A stretch of DNA of 53,732 bases from an uncultured Lachnospiraceae bacterium. Lineage in GTDB: Bacteria > Bacillota > Clostridia > Lachnospirales > Lachnospiraceae. The DNA lies in NCBI GenBank assembly GCA_947625205.1, contig CANQNN010000017.1:1-53732 (forward strand), in the 5' to 3' direction. Both the position numbers and the translations under genes were made by a program. The notes beneath the pieces are model-generated. The model saw only the letters and a list, made by a program, of their open reading frames with translations, had not been told where the DNA came from and made no database searches. Shown here piece by piece: positions 15,616 through 24,342 of this stretch. Each line of letters begins with the position of its first letter. The first letter of the stretch is position 1.

Positions 15616-16818
15616 ATGAAATACAATATTCTGCTGGCGGGAAAAAACGATCTTGTGATCGATGATTTTTTTGAAAACATGACGGAGCGTTTTAAGGTGG
15701 AAACGACTTCCTTGCGGATGCCGGATATTTTAAACCATCTGGATTCCTTTAAGCCGCAGGCCTTTGTCTATTGTCTGTCCGGCGAGACGAAGGACGATAT
15801 GAGCCGGATAGCGAATCTGCGATTCCGGATGTCGCGTATCGGTGTTCCGCTTGTCATAATCGGTTTTAAAGAAGACTGTGATGAATTTGAGAAGATCTCG
15901 GCGAACGGTTCGGAGCTGACTTTGCATATGCCGGCTGCCGCAGCGGTAATTCAGGATAAGATCACGGAGCTTATTAAAGAGAGCCGGTTCATGCATGCGG
16001 TGGATGAGATCAGCGAGGAGAACGCCGGTAAGGAGGCGTCTGCGGGTACGGATGCGTTTTCGGAACAGCCTCGGCAGACTGCGGCCGGCGCGGTGCAGCC
16101 GGGCTACAGACAGGCGGGTGCGGCACAGACAGGCTACAGACAGCCGGGCGCGGCGCAGGCAGGCTATGGACAGGCGGGCGTGGCGCAGGCAGGCCACGGA
16201 CAGGCGGGTATGGCGCAGACAGGCCACGGACAGCCGGGTATGATGCAGCCGGGCTATGGACAGGCAGGTATGGCGCAGCCGGGCTACGGACAGGCGGGTA
16301 TGGCGCAGACAGGCTATGGACAGGCGGGTATGATGCAGGCAGGCTACGGGCAGCCGGGTATGGCACAGGCAGGCTACGGACAGCCGGGTATGGCACAGGC
16401 AGGCTACGGACAGCCGAGTATGGCACACACAGGTTACGGGCAGGGGGCGCACCAGAATCGCAAACATATCCTGGTGGTAGACGACAATGCCCAGATGCTC
16501 AAGGCCATCAAAGAGTATCTGCACGGACAATATGATGTTGCGACCGCCGCCAGCGGCAGCGTCGCATTAAAATTCCTGGAAAAGAAGAAAACGGATCTTA
16601 TTCTGCTCGATTATGAGATGCCGGGTGAGAACGGACCTTTCGTCCTGGAAAAGCTTCGGTCCTCGGCGGCGACCAGAAACATACCGGTGATTTTTCTCAC
16701 CGGCGTTTCCGATACCAATAAGATCATAGAGGCGCTTGCCTTGAAACCGCAGAGTTATCTGCTGAAACCTGTAGATCCCGGAAAGCTTCTGGACACGATC
16801 GCCAGGACGATCGGTTAG
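15616..16818 (+). CDS. response regulator with N-terminal pseudo-receiver, Gly/Gln decapeptide repeats and C-terminal receiver
   Basis: 400 residues in three parts. Residues 1-122 resemble a receiver fold ([15 protein letters not shown]) but lack the usual phospho-acceptor geometry. Residues 163-272 are eleven tandem decapeptides of type [10 protein letters not shown] plus a partial twelfth, a flexible low-complexity linker. Residues 283-400 are a complete receiver: [10 protein letters not shown] (acidic pair), [10 protein letters not shown] with the phospho-Asp at about 333, FLTGVS (Thr) and LLKPVD (Lys). There is no DNA-binding output domain, so signalling should be by protein contact. The adjacent hybrid kinase is the likely partner. 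Confidence 0.85.
   Translation: MKYNILLAGKNDLVIDDFFENMTERFKVETTSLRMPDILNHLDSFKPQAFVYCLSGETKDDMSRIANLRFRMSRIGVPLVIIGFKEDCDEFEKISANGSELTLHMPAAAAVIQDKITELIKESRFMHAVDEISEENAGKEASAGTDAFSEQPRQTAAGAVQPGYRQAGAAQTGYRQPGAAQAGYGQAGVAQAGHGQAGMAQTGHGQPGMMQPGYGQAGMAQPGYGQAGMAQTGYGQAGMMQAGYGQPGMAQAGYGQPGMAQAGYGQPSMAHTGYGQGAHQNRKHILVVDDNAQMLKAIKEYLHGQYDVATAASGSVALKFLEKKKTDLILLDYEMPGENGPFVLEKLRSSAATRNIPVIFLTGVSDTNKIIEALALKPQSYLLKPVDPGKLLDTIARTIG
16102..16443 (+). repeat. 30-bp in-frame tandem repeat (11 units plus a partial unit)
   Basis: Eleven consecutive 30-base units, each encoding G(Y/H)(G/R)Q(A/P)G(M/A/V)(A/M)Q followed by A/T/P, run inside the receiver-protein gene. Adjacent units differ by few bases, mostly Ala/Pro and Met/Ala swaps, which suggests recent copy-number change by slippage or unequal recombination. 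Unit count may vary between strains. Confidence 0.9.
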
Positions 16819-16889
16819 GCGGGCCGGATGTAGGGCGTCTGCCGGAGTAAAGATCAAGGATATGGGATACATAGAAAGAGGTTTGGCGA

Positions 16890-19631
16890 ATGTTTCTGGG
16901 GCGTGAACTGGCATTAGCGGATCTGATCGATGTAAGCGTGCTGCAGAGAGTGCAGGACAGCTTTGCAAATATGACAGGAATGTCGGCAATTATAACGGAT
17001 ACGGACGGTATGGCGGTAACGAAAGGCTCCGGTTATACCGAGTTCTGTCTGAAATATACAAGGGCGTCCGAGGCCGGATGCGCCCGGTGCGAACAGTGCG
17101 GCAAAAGAGGAGTTCAGATGGCGTGTGAGAAGGGCGGACCGGTCGCCTACACATGCCACGCCGGTCTTACGGACTATGCCGTGCCGATCCTTGCCGACGG
17201 CAGGGCCGCGGGGTGCTTTATAGTCGGGCAGGTCTTTACACAGACTCCCGATCCCGAGGCGCTTAGAAAAACCGCGGAGGAGATCGGGGCCGATCCGGAA
17301 GAGTATATAGCGGCGGCGGCGAAGGTTAAGACGGTGGAGAAAAACGCGCTTGACAGCGCGGCGGACTTTCTCTGTACGGTCGCCGACGTTCTGGCTGAAA
17401 TGGCTTACAATAAATATCTTGCCATACAGACGAACGATGAAATGAAATATAATCTGCAGCTGGCGGCGCGCGCCTATGACAGCCTTGACAAATCAGAGAG
17501 CTTAAAGGCGGATTTTCTTGCCAATATGAGCCATGAGATCAGGACGCCCATGAATGCGGTGATCGGTATGGCTGAGATGGCGCTGCGGGAGGAGCTTCCG
17601 CCTGCCGCCAGAGAATATATCGATCAGATCAAGGAGGCGGGTAGATCTCTGCTCACCATTATCAATGATATTCTGGATTTCTCCAAGATCGAGTCCGGCA
17701 AGATGGACATCAGCGAAGTGGATTATGAGCCGGTTTCTTTGCTGTATGATGTTGCCGGTATCGTTATGACAAGGCTGAAGGATAAAGACGTAGAGCTGAT
17801 ACTCGATGTTGCGCCCGGACTTCCGGGCAGACTGTGGGGCGACAATATCAGGATCAAACAGGTGCTGTTAAACCTGGCAAATAACGCGGCGAAGTTTACC
17901 GCGCACGGCAAAGTGGTCATTAAGATGGACAGTTACAGGGTAACGCCGGGGGACATCAGCCTGCAGATCAGCGTCGAAGATACGGGAACGGGTATCAGAG
18001 AAGAGGATATGGACCGGTTGTTCCAGTCCTTTCAGCAGGTGGACAGCAGGAAAAACCGCAATATTGAAGGGACGGGTCTCGGCCTGGTCATATCCAGGAA
18101 TCTACTTACCCTGATGGACGGGACGATCTGGGTGGAAAGCGAGTATGGAAAAGGGAGTAAATTCAGCTGCTCGGTCCCTCAGAAGATCGTGGATGATACG
18201 CCGAGTATTGTCGTGGCCGATCCGGCGTCCGTCACGGTAGCCTGTATGATCTTAAACCCTTACGTGCAGGAGAGCCTGTGTAATGATGTATCCAGGCTCG
18301 GCGTGGAGGATGTGCGGCTGATAGCGGCCGGGGATATACAGGGGCTGCCCCGCGACAGAAAAGTTTTTCTTTTTGTGGAAGAACCGCTTTTTTCCGGCGT
18401 CGTTAAAGAGTATATCCGTGACCGGAAGGATGTGACGGCGGTTCTGATCATTGGCTACGGCGGACGCGCGCAGTCTGACCTGCCGAATCTCCTGATCCTG
18501 AAGAAACCGGTTTTTGCGCTGAATATCGCAATGGTGTTAAACGGTGAGAAAGTGCAGCGCGACGATGCGCAGGAGGACAGGGAGTTTGACTTTACCGCAC
18601 CGGACGCGAAGGTCCTTATCGTGGACGATAACGAGGTGAATCTGACTGTGGCGGAAGGCTTGCTGGAGCCGTTGAAGATGCAGGTAGACACGGCTGCCGG
18701 AGGCAGAGAGGCGATCGAACGGATAGCCGGGGAACGCTATGATCTGATCTTTATGGATCATATGATGCCGGAACCGGACGGTGTGGAGACAACGCATATT
18801 ATCAGGCGGTTGTATCCGGAGTACGCCGATGTGCCCGTCATTGCCCTTACGGCCAATGCGATGGACGGAACGAGAGAGCTGTTTCTGCGGGAGGGCTTGA
18901 ATGATTTTATCGCAAAGCCCATCGAGCTTCGCGTGCTGATCGACAAGGTGCGACAGTGGCTTCCCGCGCAGAAGCTTCAGAAGGACTGTCATGCAGAGTC
19001 CGCCGGTACGGGGGAGCAGGAGCCGGAAAATATCGCAGTCGGGGATCTGGATGTAAGATTTGCCATGAAATTTCTCGTCAGCGGGGAATTGTTCTGGAAG
19101 GTGCTGAAAGTGTTTTACAATGGCATTGACAAAAAAGCCCGCCTGATTAAATCCCTGGAGGAGCGGGAGAACTGGACGGACTATACAGTGGAGGTTCACG
19201 CCTTGAAGAATTCCGCCAGGCAGATAGGCGCCCTTTCTCTGTCCGAGAAGGCGGCGGCGCTGGAGGCTGCGGGCAATGCCGGGGATGCCGGCGCGGTACA
19301 CAGTCTGACGGATGAGATGCTTGCACAGTATACGGGCTACAAGGCGGTTCTGGCGCCATTCTGTCAGGACAGTGGGGAAAACCGCCCGAAGGAGGAGATC
19401 CGGACGGACGTACTGCGGCAGTGCTTTGCGGATATGAGGGAAGCGATCGACGATCTGGATATGGACCGGATGGAGACGGTGATGCTCCGGATGGAACGGT
19501 ATCGGTATCCGGACCGGCAGGGAGAGCTGTTCGCGCAGCTTAAAGAGGCGGCGGAGGAGATGGATGTGGAACGCTGCGAGGCGGTCGCGCAGGAGTGGGA
19601 AACAGCGCTGCAGATCTGCGCCGAAGGTTAG
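16890..19631 (+). CDS. hybrid sensor histidine kinase with PocR sensory domain, receiver and Hpt domain
   Basis: 913 residues. Residues about 8-170 form a PocR-type ligand domain with a Cys-rich patch (CARCEQCGKRG and YTCHAGL). The kinase core follows: phospho-acceptor ANMSHEIRTPMNAVIG (His about 214), N-box NLANNAAKFTAHG and G-box GTGLGLVISR. A degenerate receiver-like stretch (about 434-560) precedes a full receiver, VLIVDDNEVN with phospho-Asp in IFMDHMMPEPDG (about 622). A C-terminal Hpt-like domain carries EVHALKNSARQIGA (His about 769). The protein lacks transmembrane helices, so it should sense a cytosolic small molecule. It lies 71 bases after the receiver-protein gene, probably in one operon. 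Confidence 0.92.
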   Translation: MFLGRELALADLIDVSVLQRVQDSFANMTGMSAIITDTDGMAVTKGSGYTEFCLKYTRASEAGCARCEQCGKRGVQMACEKGGPVAYTCHAGLTDYAVPILADGRAAGCFIVGQVFTQTPDPEALRKTAEEIGADPEEYIAAAAKVKTVEKNALDSAADFLCTVADVLAEMAYNKYLAIQTNDEMKYNLQLAARAYDSLDKSESLKADFLANMSHEIRTPMNAVIGMAEMALREELPPAAREYIDQIKEAGRSLLTIINDILDFSKIESGKMDISEVDYEPVSLLYDVAGIVMTRLKDKDVELILDVAPGLPGRLWGDNIRIKQVLLNLANNAAKFTAHGKVVIKMDSYRVTPGDISLQISVEDTGTGIREEDMDRLFQSFQQVDSRKNRNIEGTGLGLVISRNLLTLMDGTIWVESEYGKGSKFSCSVPQKIVDDTPSIVVADPASVTVACMILNPYVQESLCNDVSRLGVEDVRLIAAGDIQGLPRDRKVFLFVEEPLFSGVVKEYIRDRKDVTAVLIIGYGGRAQSDLPNLLILKKPVFALNIAMVLNGEKVQRDDAQEDREFDFTAPDAKVLIVDDNEVNLTVAEGLLEPLKMQVDTAAGGREAIERIAGERYDLIFMDHMMPEPDGVETTHIIRRLYPEYADVPVIALTANAMDGTRELFLREGLNDFIAKPIELRVLIDKVRQWLPAQKLQKDCHAESAGTGEQEPENIAVGDLDVRFAMKFLVSGELFWKVLKVFYNGIDKKARLIKSLEERENWTDYTVEVHALKNSARQIGALSLSEKAAALEAAGNAGDAGAVHSLTDEMLAQYTGYKAVLAPFCQDSGENRPKEEIRTDVLRQCFADMREAIDDLDMDRMETVMLRMERYRYPDRQGELFAQLKEAAEEMDVERCEAVAQEWETALQICAEG

Positions 19632-19663
19632 GGACTGCATATTTATACAAAAATTTAATGTAA

Positions 19664-19689
19664 TTGTTTTTTAGATATGGTATGATAAA
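19664..19689 (+). promoter_or_regulatory. candidate extended -10 promoter of the GNAT gene
   Basis: TGGTATGAT (TG plus one base plus TATGAT, about 19677-19685) forms an extended -10 about 35 bases upstream of the GNAT start. No good -35 is seen. Confidence 0.4.
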
Positions 19690-19718
19690 CTAATATAAGG
19701 CAAAGGAGTCGCCCGCAC

Positions 19719-20189
19719 TTGGAGGCATCGTATCAGATCAGAAGTGCATATCGTAACGAGTGGCAGGATGCTATGACGCTTGCGTGGAGAACGTTTCTGC
19801 GCTTTGAGGCGGACGTCTATTCCCGCGAGGGGGTGCAGAACTTCCGGAACTTTATCACCGACTCTACGCTGTACCGTATGTTTGTGATGGGGTCATACCA
19901 GTTGTTTGTGGCCTTGGATGGGGATAAGATCGTGGGCATGATCACCCTTCGTGATGGAACACATATTTCCCTGCTGTTTGTGGATGAAGCGTATCACAGG
20001 CGCGGGATCGGGAGCGCCCTGATACGGTATCTGGCGGACTATCTTTTGACGGAGGTCGGAGCGGACCGGGTGACGGTCAATGCCTCTCCGTACGGGGTGG
20101 AATTTTATCATAAGGTCGGGTTTAAGGATCTGCGCCCGGAAGAGGTAAAAGACGGCATTATCTATACGCCGATGGAATTTGTTTTATAA
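19719..20189 (+). CDS. GNAT family N-acetyltransferase
   Basis: 156 residues with a TTG start at 19719, supported by AAAGGAG 10 bases upstream. The GNAT core is clear: GDKIVGMITLRDG (beta strands 2-3), then ISLLFVDEAYHRRGIGSALIR (about 85-105). The latter carries the acetyl-CoA-binding R.GIGSAL loop. VNASPYGVEFYHKVGFKDL (about 123-141) is the typical end of motif B. Acetyl-CoA donates the acetyl group; the substrate is unknown. The HD-GYP gene starts 16 bases after the stop, so they are probably co-transcribed. Confidence 0.9.
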   Translation: MEASYQIRSAYRNEWQDAMTLAWRTFLRFEADVYSREGVQNFRNFITDSTLYRMFVMGSYQLFVALDGDKIVGMITLRDGTHISLLFVDEAYHRRGIGSALIRYLADYLLTEVGADRVTVNASPYGVEFYHKVGFKDLRPEEVKDGIIYTPMEFVL

Positions 20190-20204
20190 GGTGAGAGGTT
20201 TTGC

Positions 20205-21461
20205 ATGGAGTATATTAGGAGTAAGGACATTTATCTGCTGATGCGCCATATATTGAAGCTTGTGCATCCACGGCTCATGGATCACGGCTCCAAGGTCGCA
20301 TACATGGTCTATATGATGCTGCGGGAGAGAGGCCGGTTTGAAGAGTTTGAGCTGGCTGATATCGTCATGCTGTGCACGATGCATGATATCGGCGCGTACA
20401 TGACGGAGCAGGGGAAGATCAGCGATATGCTGCGCTATGAGTCCAGAGACAGCATGGCGCATTCCATTTACGGATATCTGTTTTTCAAGTATCTGTCGCC
20501 TGTGCCGGATCTGGCCAAGGTGATCATGTATCATCACATGGATTACGAACAGCTCAAAAAGGTCGATTATGAATATAAGCAGGTCGCCGCATACATAAAT
20601 ATTGCGGAAAAGATGGATCTTTATTCCACCTCGATGGGCAGCCAGTTCGATCTGTATATGTTTGAGAAGATGGCGGGCACAAAGCTGTCGTCTGACGGAC
20701 TTGAGCTTTTCTATCAGGTCGAGGGCAAGTATGATATATTTGAGAAGATCAAAAGCGGCGAATACAAAGAGGAACTGGCTAAGATCACAGAATATATGAT
20801 CTTTTCCAATGAGGACAAAAAGAAATTTCTGGAGATGCTGATGTACTGCCTCGGCTTCCGCAGCAAGAACATGGTGGTGGATAATATCACCACGGTCTGC
20901 GTGTGCGAGGATATTGCGGAGGAGATGGCTCTGCCGGATGCGGAGCGCGAGACGCTCTATTACAGTGCGTTGATCCATGACATCGGTATGCTGGCGATCC
21001 CGCAGGAGATTATTGATGCGCCCCGTAAGCTGGAGACTGAAGAGATCAGACTGTTGCGGACGCACGTTGAGATCGGGAAGCAGGTGCTTGAGAACAGAAT
21101 GAAGCCCGAGGTGGTGAACATTGCGATGGCGCACCATGAGAGATGCGACGGCAGCGGTTATCCGAGCAGGCTCAAGGATATACAAATGAACACGCCGCAG
21201 AGGATCCTGCAGGTGGCGGACGTGGTCACGGCGCTTGTCAATCCCAGAAGCTACCGTCCGGATCTGCCGAAGGAAAAGGTGATCGCGATCCTGAATGACG
21301 AAATGGAGAAGCACCGTCTGAACAGACAGGTGGTGCGAACCTTCGTCAAATCCTACGACCGGATCATGAAACGTGTCAGGACGGAATCTGCTGAGATCTT
21401 GAAGATGTACGAGACGTTGAACATGCAGTATGAGCTGGTCAGCAAAAAATATAAGATATAG
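20205..21461 (+). CDS. tandem HD / HD-GYP domain protein (probable c-di-GMP phosphodiesterase)
   Basis: 418 residues with two HD-type modules. The first (about 10-130) shows DHGSKVAYM, CTMHDIGAYM and a MYHHMDY element. The second (about 215-400) is HD-GYP-like: LIHDIGMLAIPQEIID (HD at about 257-258), LRTHVEIGKQVL, MAHHERCDGSGYP and ILQVADVVTALVNPR. HD-GYP proteins hydrolyse c-di-GMP at a two- or three-metal site. The usual Lys of HDxGK is Met here, a small deviation. A GGDEF cyclase lies 0.8 kb downstream, which places opposing enzymes together. Confidence 0.88.
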   Translation: MEYIRSKDIYLLMRHILKLVHPRLMDHGSKVAYMVYMMLRERGRFEEFELADIVMLCTMHDIGAYMTEQGKISDMLRYESRDSMAHSIYGYLFFKYLSPVPDLAKVIMYHHMDYEQLKKVDYEYKQVAAYINIAEKMDLYSTSMGSQFDLYMFEKMAGTKLSSDGLELFYQVEGKYDIFEKIKSGEYKEELAKITEYMIFSNEDKKKFLEMLMYCLGFRSKNMVVDNITTVCVCEDIAEEMALPDAERETLYYSALIHDIGMLAIPQEIIDAPRKLETEEIRLLRTHVEIGKQVLENRMKPEVVNIAMAHHERCDGSGYPSRLKDIQMNTPQRILQVADVVTALVNPRSYRPDLPKEKVIAILNDEMEKHRLNRQVVRTFVKSYDRIMKRVRTESAEILKMYETLNMQYELVSKKYKI

Positions 21462-21529
21462 CGCGCGGCACATATAAAAAATATCACAAAAATTCGTTTT
21501 TTGTGTAGCTTTTTTGTACAGTTTTGTAA

Positions 21530-21535
21530 TATAAT
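21530..21535 (+). promoter_or_regulatory. candidate -10 box of the DUF624-GGDEF operon
   Basis: A consensus TATAAT preceded by TGTAA lies 31 bases before the DUF624 start codon, in a T-rich stretch following the HD-GYP gene. A -35 at standard spacing is not clear. Confidence 0.4.
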
Positions 21536-21565
21536 AGTTTTATTGATGCAGGAGTGGATATTTTA

Positions 21566-22261
21566 ATGGGGAAGCTGTTTGATCTGGATAGCCCGGTCAT
21601 GCGTGCGTTAGGACGTATGGGCGATCTGCTGATAATGAATATGCTGGTGATCATATGCTGCATACCGGTCATTACTGCCGGGGCTGCTTTTACGGGTATG
21701 CATTATGTGTTTTTAAAGATGATGCGCGACGAGGAAGGGTATCTGGTAAGGGGCTTCTTTAAATCCTTTAAGCAGAATTTTAAACAGGCGACAATCATAT
21801 GGCTGGGAATGCTAGCCGTTTTTGCGATCTACGTTATTGATATCATCATTTTCGGGCAGTCGGGTATTTCGTTTCCCGGGGTGCTCGTGGCGGCTTTTTT
21901 TGCTATGGGGATCCTGCTTTTGCTGGTTGCAATGTATGTTTTTCCCCTGCTTGCAAGATTTGACAATACTATCAGGAATACGCTCAGAAATGCGGTTATC
22001 GTATCGTTCGCCAATTTGCCGAAGACGCTTTTGATGGCGTTCTTTTATGCACTTCCGCTTATCATAGGATATTTTTCCGTATATTCGTATATATTTATTT
22101 TCCTGTTCGGTGTTTCGGCTCCCGCATACGGTGCGGCATGGCTGTACAGCAATATTTTTAAGAAATATGAGCCGGCGACGGAACAGGTTTCAGACATGGA
22201 TTTTTCGGTTGACGTTAATGTAGAACGGAGAGAAGAGGAAACTGATGGAAAAACAGAATAA
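21566..22261 (+). CDS. YesL/DUF624 family membrane protein
   Basis: I place the start at ATG 21566, because AGGAG at 21550-21554 is 11 bases upstream; a GTG at 21554 overlaps that site. The 231-residue protein has five or six membrane helices and the DUF624 opening: FDLDSPVMRALGRMGDLLIM, then CIPVITAGAAFTGMHYVFLK and a charged loop with DEEGYLVRGFFKSFKQNFKQA. YesL-type proteins usually sit near carbohydrate ABC transporter or sensor genes; their biochemical role is not established. Here the gene overlaps the following GGDEF gene by 17 bases, so the two are translationally coupled. Confidence 0.88.
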   Translation: MGKLFDLDSPVMRALGRMGDLLIMNMLVIICCIPVITAGAAFTGMHYVFLKMMRDEEGYLVRGFFKSFKQNFKQATIIWLGMLAVFAIYVIDIIIFGQSGISFPGVLVAAFFAMGILLLLVAMYVFPLLARFDNTIRNTLRNAVIVSFANLPKTLLMAFFYALPLIIGYFSVYSYIFIFLFGVSAPAYGAAWLYSNIFKKYEPATEQVSDMDFSVDVNVERREEETDGKTE

Positions 22262-23738
22262 GACAGCTGTCGTCTCATGGATCATTCCAGGTATGATCCT
22301 GATACTGGTAATCTTTATCATGATGTTTAATTTCTCCAGCAAGAGCAGAGCCAGCGCCACGGATACTATATCCAGGAATTTGATCAAATCGGCGCAGGAT
22401 TACGGCGATGCTTTCCTGAATCAGCTGGAGCTGCTTTCCAGTGTGGCGGATCCGTTCCGTATTTTACTGGAGAAAAACGCGGAACTGGACGAGACGCATA
22501 TGGCCGATATGACGGCGATCTTGTATTCGTGTACGGATGCGTACCGGGTGGTCTGCTGCGACGTTGGCGGCGAGGGAGTTGACCAGAACGGGGAGAAGGT
22601 TTCGGTTGGCGGCGAAACGTATTTTGAGACGATCAGCCAGTCCGATACCGTATCGTACGTGTACACAGAGGAAGGGGACGGCACGGTCGTCGTTGTGCAG
22701 CGGGTTTCAAGAGAGAGCGGATTGCATTATATACTGCTGTACTATTCTATGGATAAGTTCGGCAGCCTGTTATCCCAGTCCGATTATGATGCGAGCGCGT
22801 TTCTTGCGCTTGTGGATGGCAAAGGCAATATATTGGGCGTTTCCGGCGCTGCTGACAGTGCTGTGCTGGCGGGCGGCAATGTTCTGGATACGGTTCATGA
22901 ACAGAATGAGGAGGTGTCGCGCACTATCCGTAGCCGTCTGGATAACGGTTCCCGCGGATCAAACGCCGTTGTGGTTGGCGGTCAGGGATATACGCTGGCA
23001 TATGTGCCGTTCGGCGCAAACCGCTGGGAGATGATTCTTGGCGTCGGTCAGGGCTATGTGGACAGACAGGTTGGACTTCAGTGGAAGAATACCAAGGATA
23101 TGATGGTCTATCTGGTCATTGCGGTCTTTGTGTTCATCTGTATGATCGTGATCATCAATATCGTCGGTAAGATCCGCAACAACGAGAAGAGTAAAGAGCT
23201 GGAAGACAAGGCGGATACGGATCTGCTGACCGGGCTTACGAATAAGCTGGCAACGGAACGCAAGATAAAAGATTTCATGAGCCAGAACCCGAATACGCAG
23301 TCCATGCTGTTTATACTGGATGTAGATAATTTCAAGAAGATCAATGATACGATGGGACATGCGTTTGGTGACGAGGTGCTGCGTTCCCTGGGACAGCAGA
23401 TCACGGCGATCTTCCGCGCAACGGACATCGTCGGCCGGGTCGGCGGAGATGAGTTTATGATATTCCTGAAGGGCGTTTCCGACGACGGCGCGATCCTCAA
23501 GGAAGCACACAAGGTAGAGAATTTCTTCCGTAATTTCCAGGCGGGCGAGTATGTTAAATATGCCGCAACAGCCAGTATCGGCGTGGCGATCTATCCGCAT
23601 GAGGGCGCCGATTTTGAGTCGCTGTATAAGGCGGCGGACCAGGGACTGTACAAGGCGAAGAAGCGCGGCAAGAATCAGCTGGCTTTCTACCGTGACGAGT
23701 GGGCGGAGCCTAAGAGCGGGCAGCAGACTCAGTCATAA
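22245..23738 (+). CDS. membrane-bound diguanylate cyclase with extracellular Cache-type sensor
   Basis: 497 residues. A transmembrane helix (about 10-28) is followed by an outer sensor of about 250 residues with a Cache-like pattern (SVADPFRILLEKN, then VGGETYFETISQSD and GQGYTLAYVPFG). A second helix lies at about 286-306, and the cyclase domain follows: FILDVDNFKKINDTMGHAFG, with the active site GGDEF at about 401-405. The RxxD inhibitory site is intact (RATD, five residues before GGDEF), predicting product feedback. It makes c-di-GMP from GTP in response to an external signal. It starts inside the DUF624 gene. Confidence 0.93.
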   Translation: MEKQNKTAVVSWIIPGMILILVIFIMMFNFSSKSRASATDTISRNLIKSAQDYGDAFLNQLELLSSVADPFRILLEKNAELDETHMADMTAILYSCTDAYRVVCCDVGGEGVDQNGEKVSVGGETYFETISQSDTVSYVYTEEGDGTVVVVQRVSRESGLHYILLYYSMDKFGSLLSQSDYDASAFLALVDGKGNILGVSGAADSAVLAGGNVLDTVHEQNEEVSRTIRSRLDNGSRGSNAVVVGGQGYTLAYVPFGANRWEMILGVGQGYVDRQVGLQWKNTKDMMVYLVIAVFVFICMIVIINIVGKIRNNEKSKELEDKADTDLLTGLTNKLATERKIKDFMSQNPNTQSMLFILDVDNFKKINDTMGHAFGDEVLRSLGQQITAIFRATDIVGRVGGDEFMIFLKGVSDDGAILKEAHKVENFFRNFQAGEYVKYAATASIGVAIYPHEGADFESLYKAADQGLYKAKKRGKNQLAFYRDEWAEPKSGQQTQS

Positions 23739-23769
23739 CCGGATGCATATAAGAACACACGGCTTTACA

Positions 23770-23795
23770 GGGCGGCAGAACATGCCGCCCTTTTT
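23770..23795 (+). terminator. rho-independent terminator after the GGDEF gene
   Basis: GGGCGGCA and TGCCGCCC form an 8-bp stem around GAACA, followed by five T. Confidence 0.88.
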
Positions 23796-23849
23796 ATATG
23801 CCTGTATGGATTACATGCCTGTGCAGATTATGTGGGAATCCGAAAGCGC

Positions 23850-23876
23850 TTGACAAATACCCCATAGGGGTATATT
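23850..23876 (+). promoter_or_regulatory. csoR-copA promoter with CsoR operator
   Basis: TTGACA (23850-23855) and TATTGT at 17-base spacing (23873-23878) flank the perfect dyad ATACCCC-ATA-GGGGTAT (23857-23873), the known CsoR operator pattern. Apo-CsoR bound here would block polymerase; Cu(I) would release it. Confidence 0.88.
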
Positions 23877-23931
23877 GTATAATCTACAGATGAACAAAAC
23901 TGATAATTGATATAAGGACAGACATGCGGAT

Positions 23932-24333
23932 ATGAATACGAATACAAATACGGATATGAATAATCAGGAAGATGAACGGAATAATGAGAGTATGTGCTGC
24001 TGCCAAAGCGCGGAGAGCGGCGCACAGGCAGGCGGCGGCATGGAAATGTGCGGCAGATGCAAGAACACGCCCAGAAGCGCCGCACAGCAGAAGCAGCTTC
24101 AGAACCGGATCAACCGCATCATCGGTCAGCTGAACGGGATCAAGAGCATGATCGACAGTAACCGTTACTGCGGCGATATCCTGATACAGATCGGCGCGGC
24201 GCAGAGCGCTCTTCAGAGTCTCGGATACATTGTTTTTCAGGATCATATGCAGACATGTGTGGCGGAAGAGGTCAGGAAGGGCAATGAGGATATTCTGGCG
24301 GAAGCGGTGGAATTGATGAAGAAACTGAAATAG
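23932..24333 (+). CDS. csoR: CsoR family copper-sensing repressor with Cys-rich N-terminal extension
   Basis: 133 residues. The CsoR core (from about residue 50) has the Cu(I) ligand triad in exact family spacing: Cys79 (NRYCGD), His105 (FQDHMQ) and Cys109 (MQTCV), 25 and 4 residues apart. The basic NRINRIIGQLNGIKSMI helix leads in. Ahead of it is an unusual extension of about 50 residues with Asn/Thr repeats, MCCCQSAESG and MEMCGRCK. The strongest ribosome site (AAGGA) serves a three-codon reading frame at 23924 whose stop overlaps the csoR ATG. It lies between its own operator and copA, 9 bases before copA, which it represses until copper rises. Confidence 0.92.
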   Translation: MNTNTNTDMNNQEDERNNESMCCCQSAESGAQAGGGMEMCGRCKNTPRSAAQQKQLQNRINRIIGQLNGIKSMIDSNRYCGDILIQIGAAQSALQSLGYIVFQDHMQTCVAEEVRKGNEDILAEAVELMKKLK

Positions 24334-24342
24334 GAGGCTGCA

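Noticed and set aside
16102..16443. 30-bp tandem units as a CRISPR array
   Set aside because: The units are contiguous, differ in sequence without unique spacers, and are coding in frame.
16010..16530. Long minus-strand and alternative-frame reading frames over the decapeptide repeats
   Set aside because: They come from the periodicity of the 30-bp repeat. The plus-strand frame continues into a perfect receiver domain; the others have repetitive Cys/His/Arg content and no ribosome site.
18537..19640. 367-codon minus-strand frame opposite the hybrid kinase
   Set aside because: It is antisense to strong receiver and Hpt motifs, has no ribosome site and no recognisable domain.
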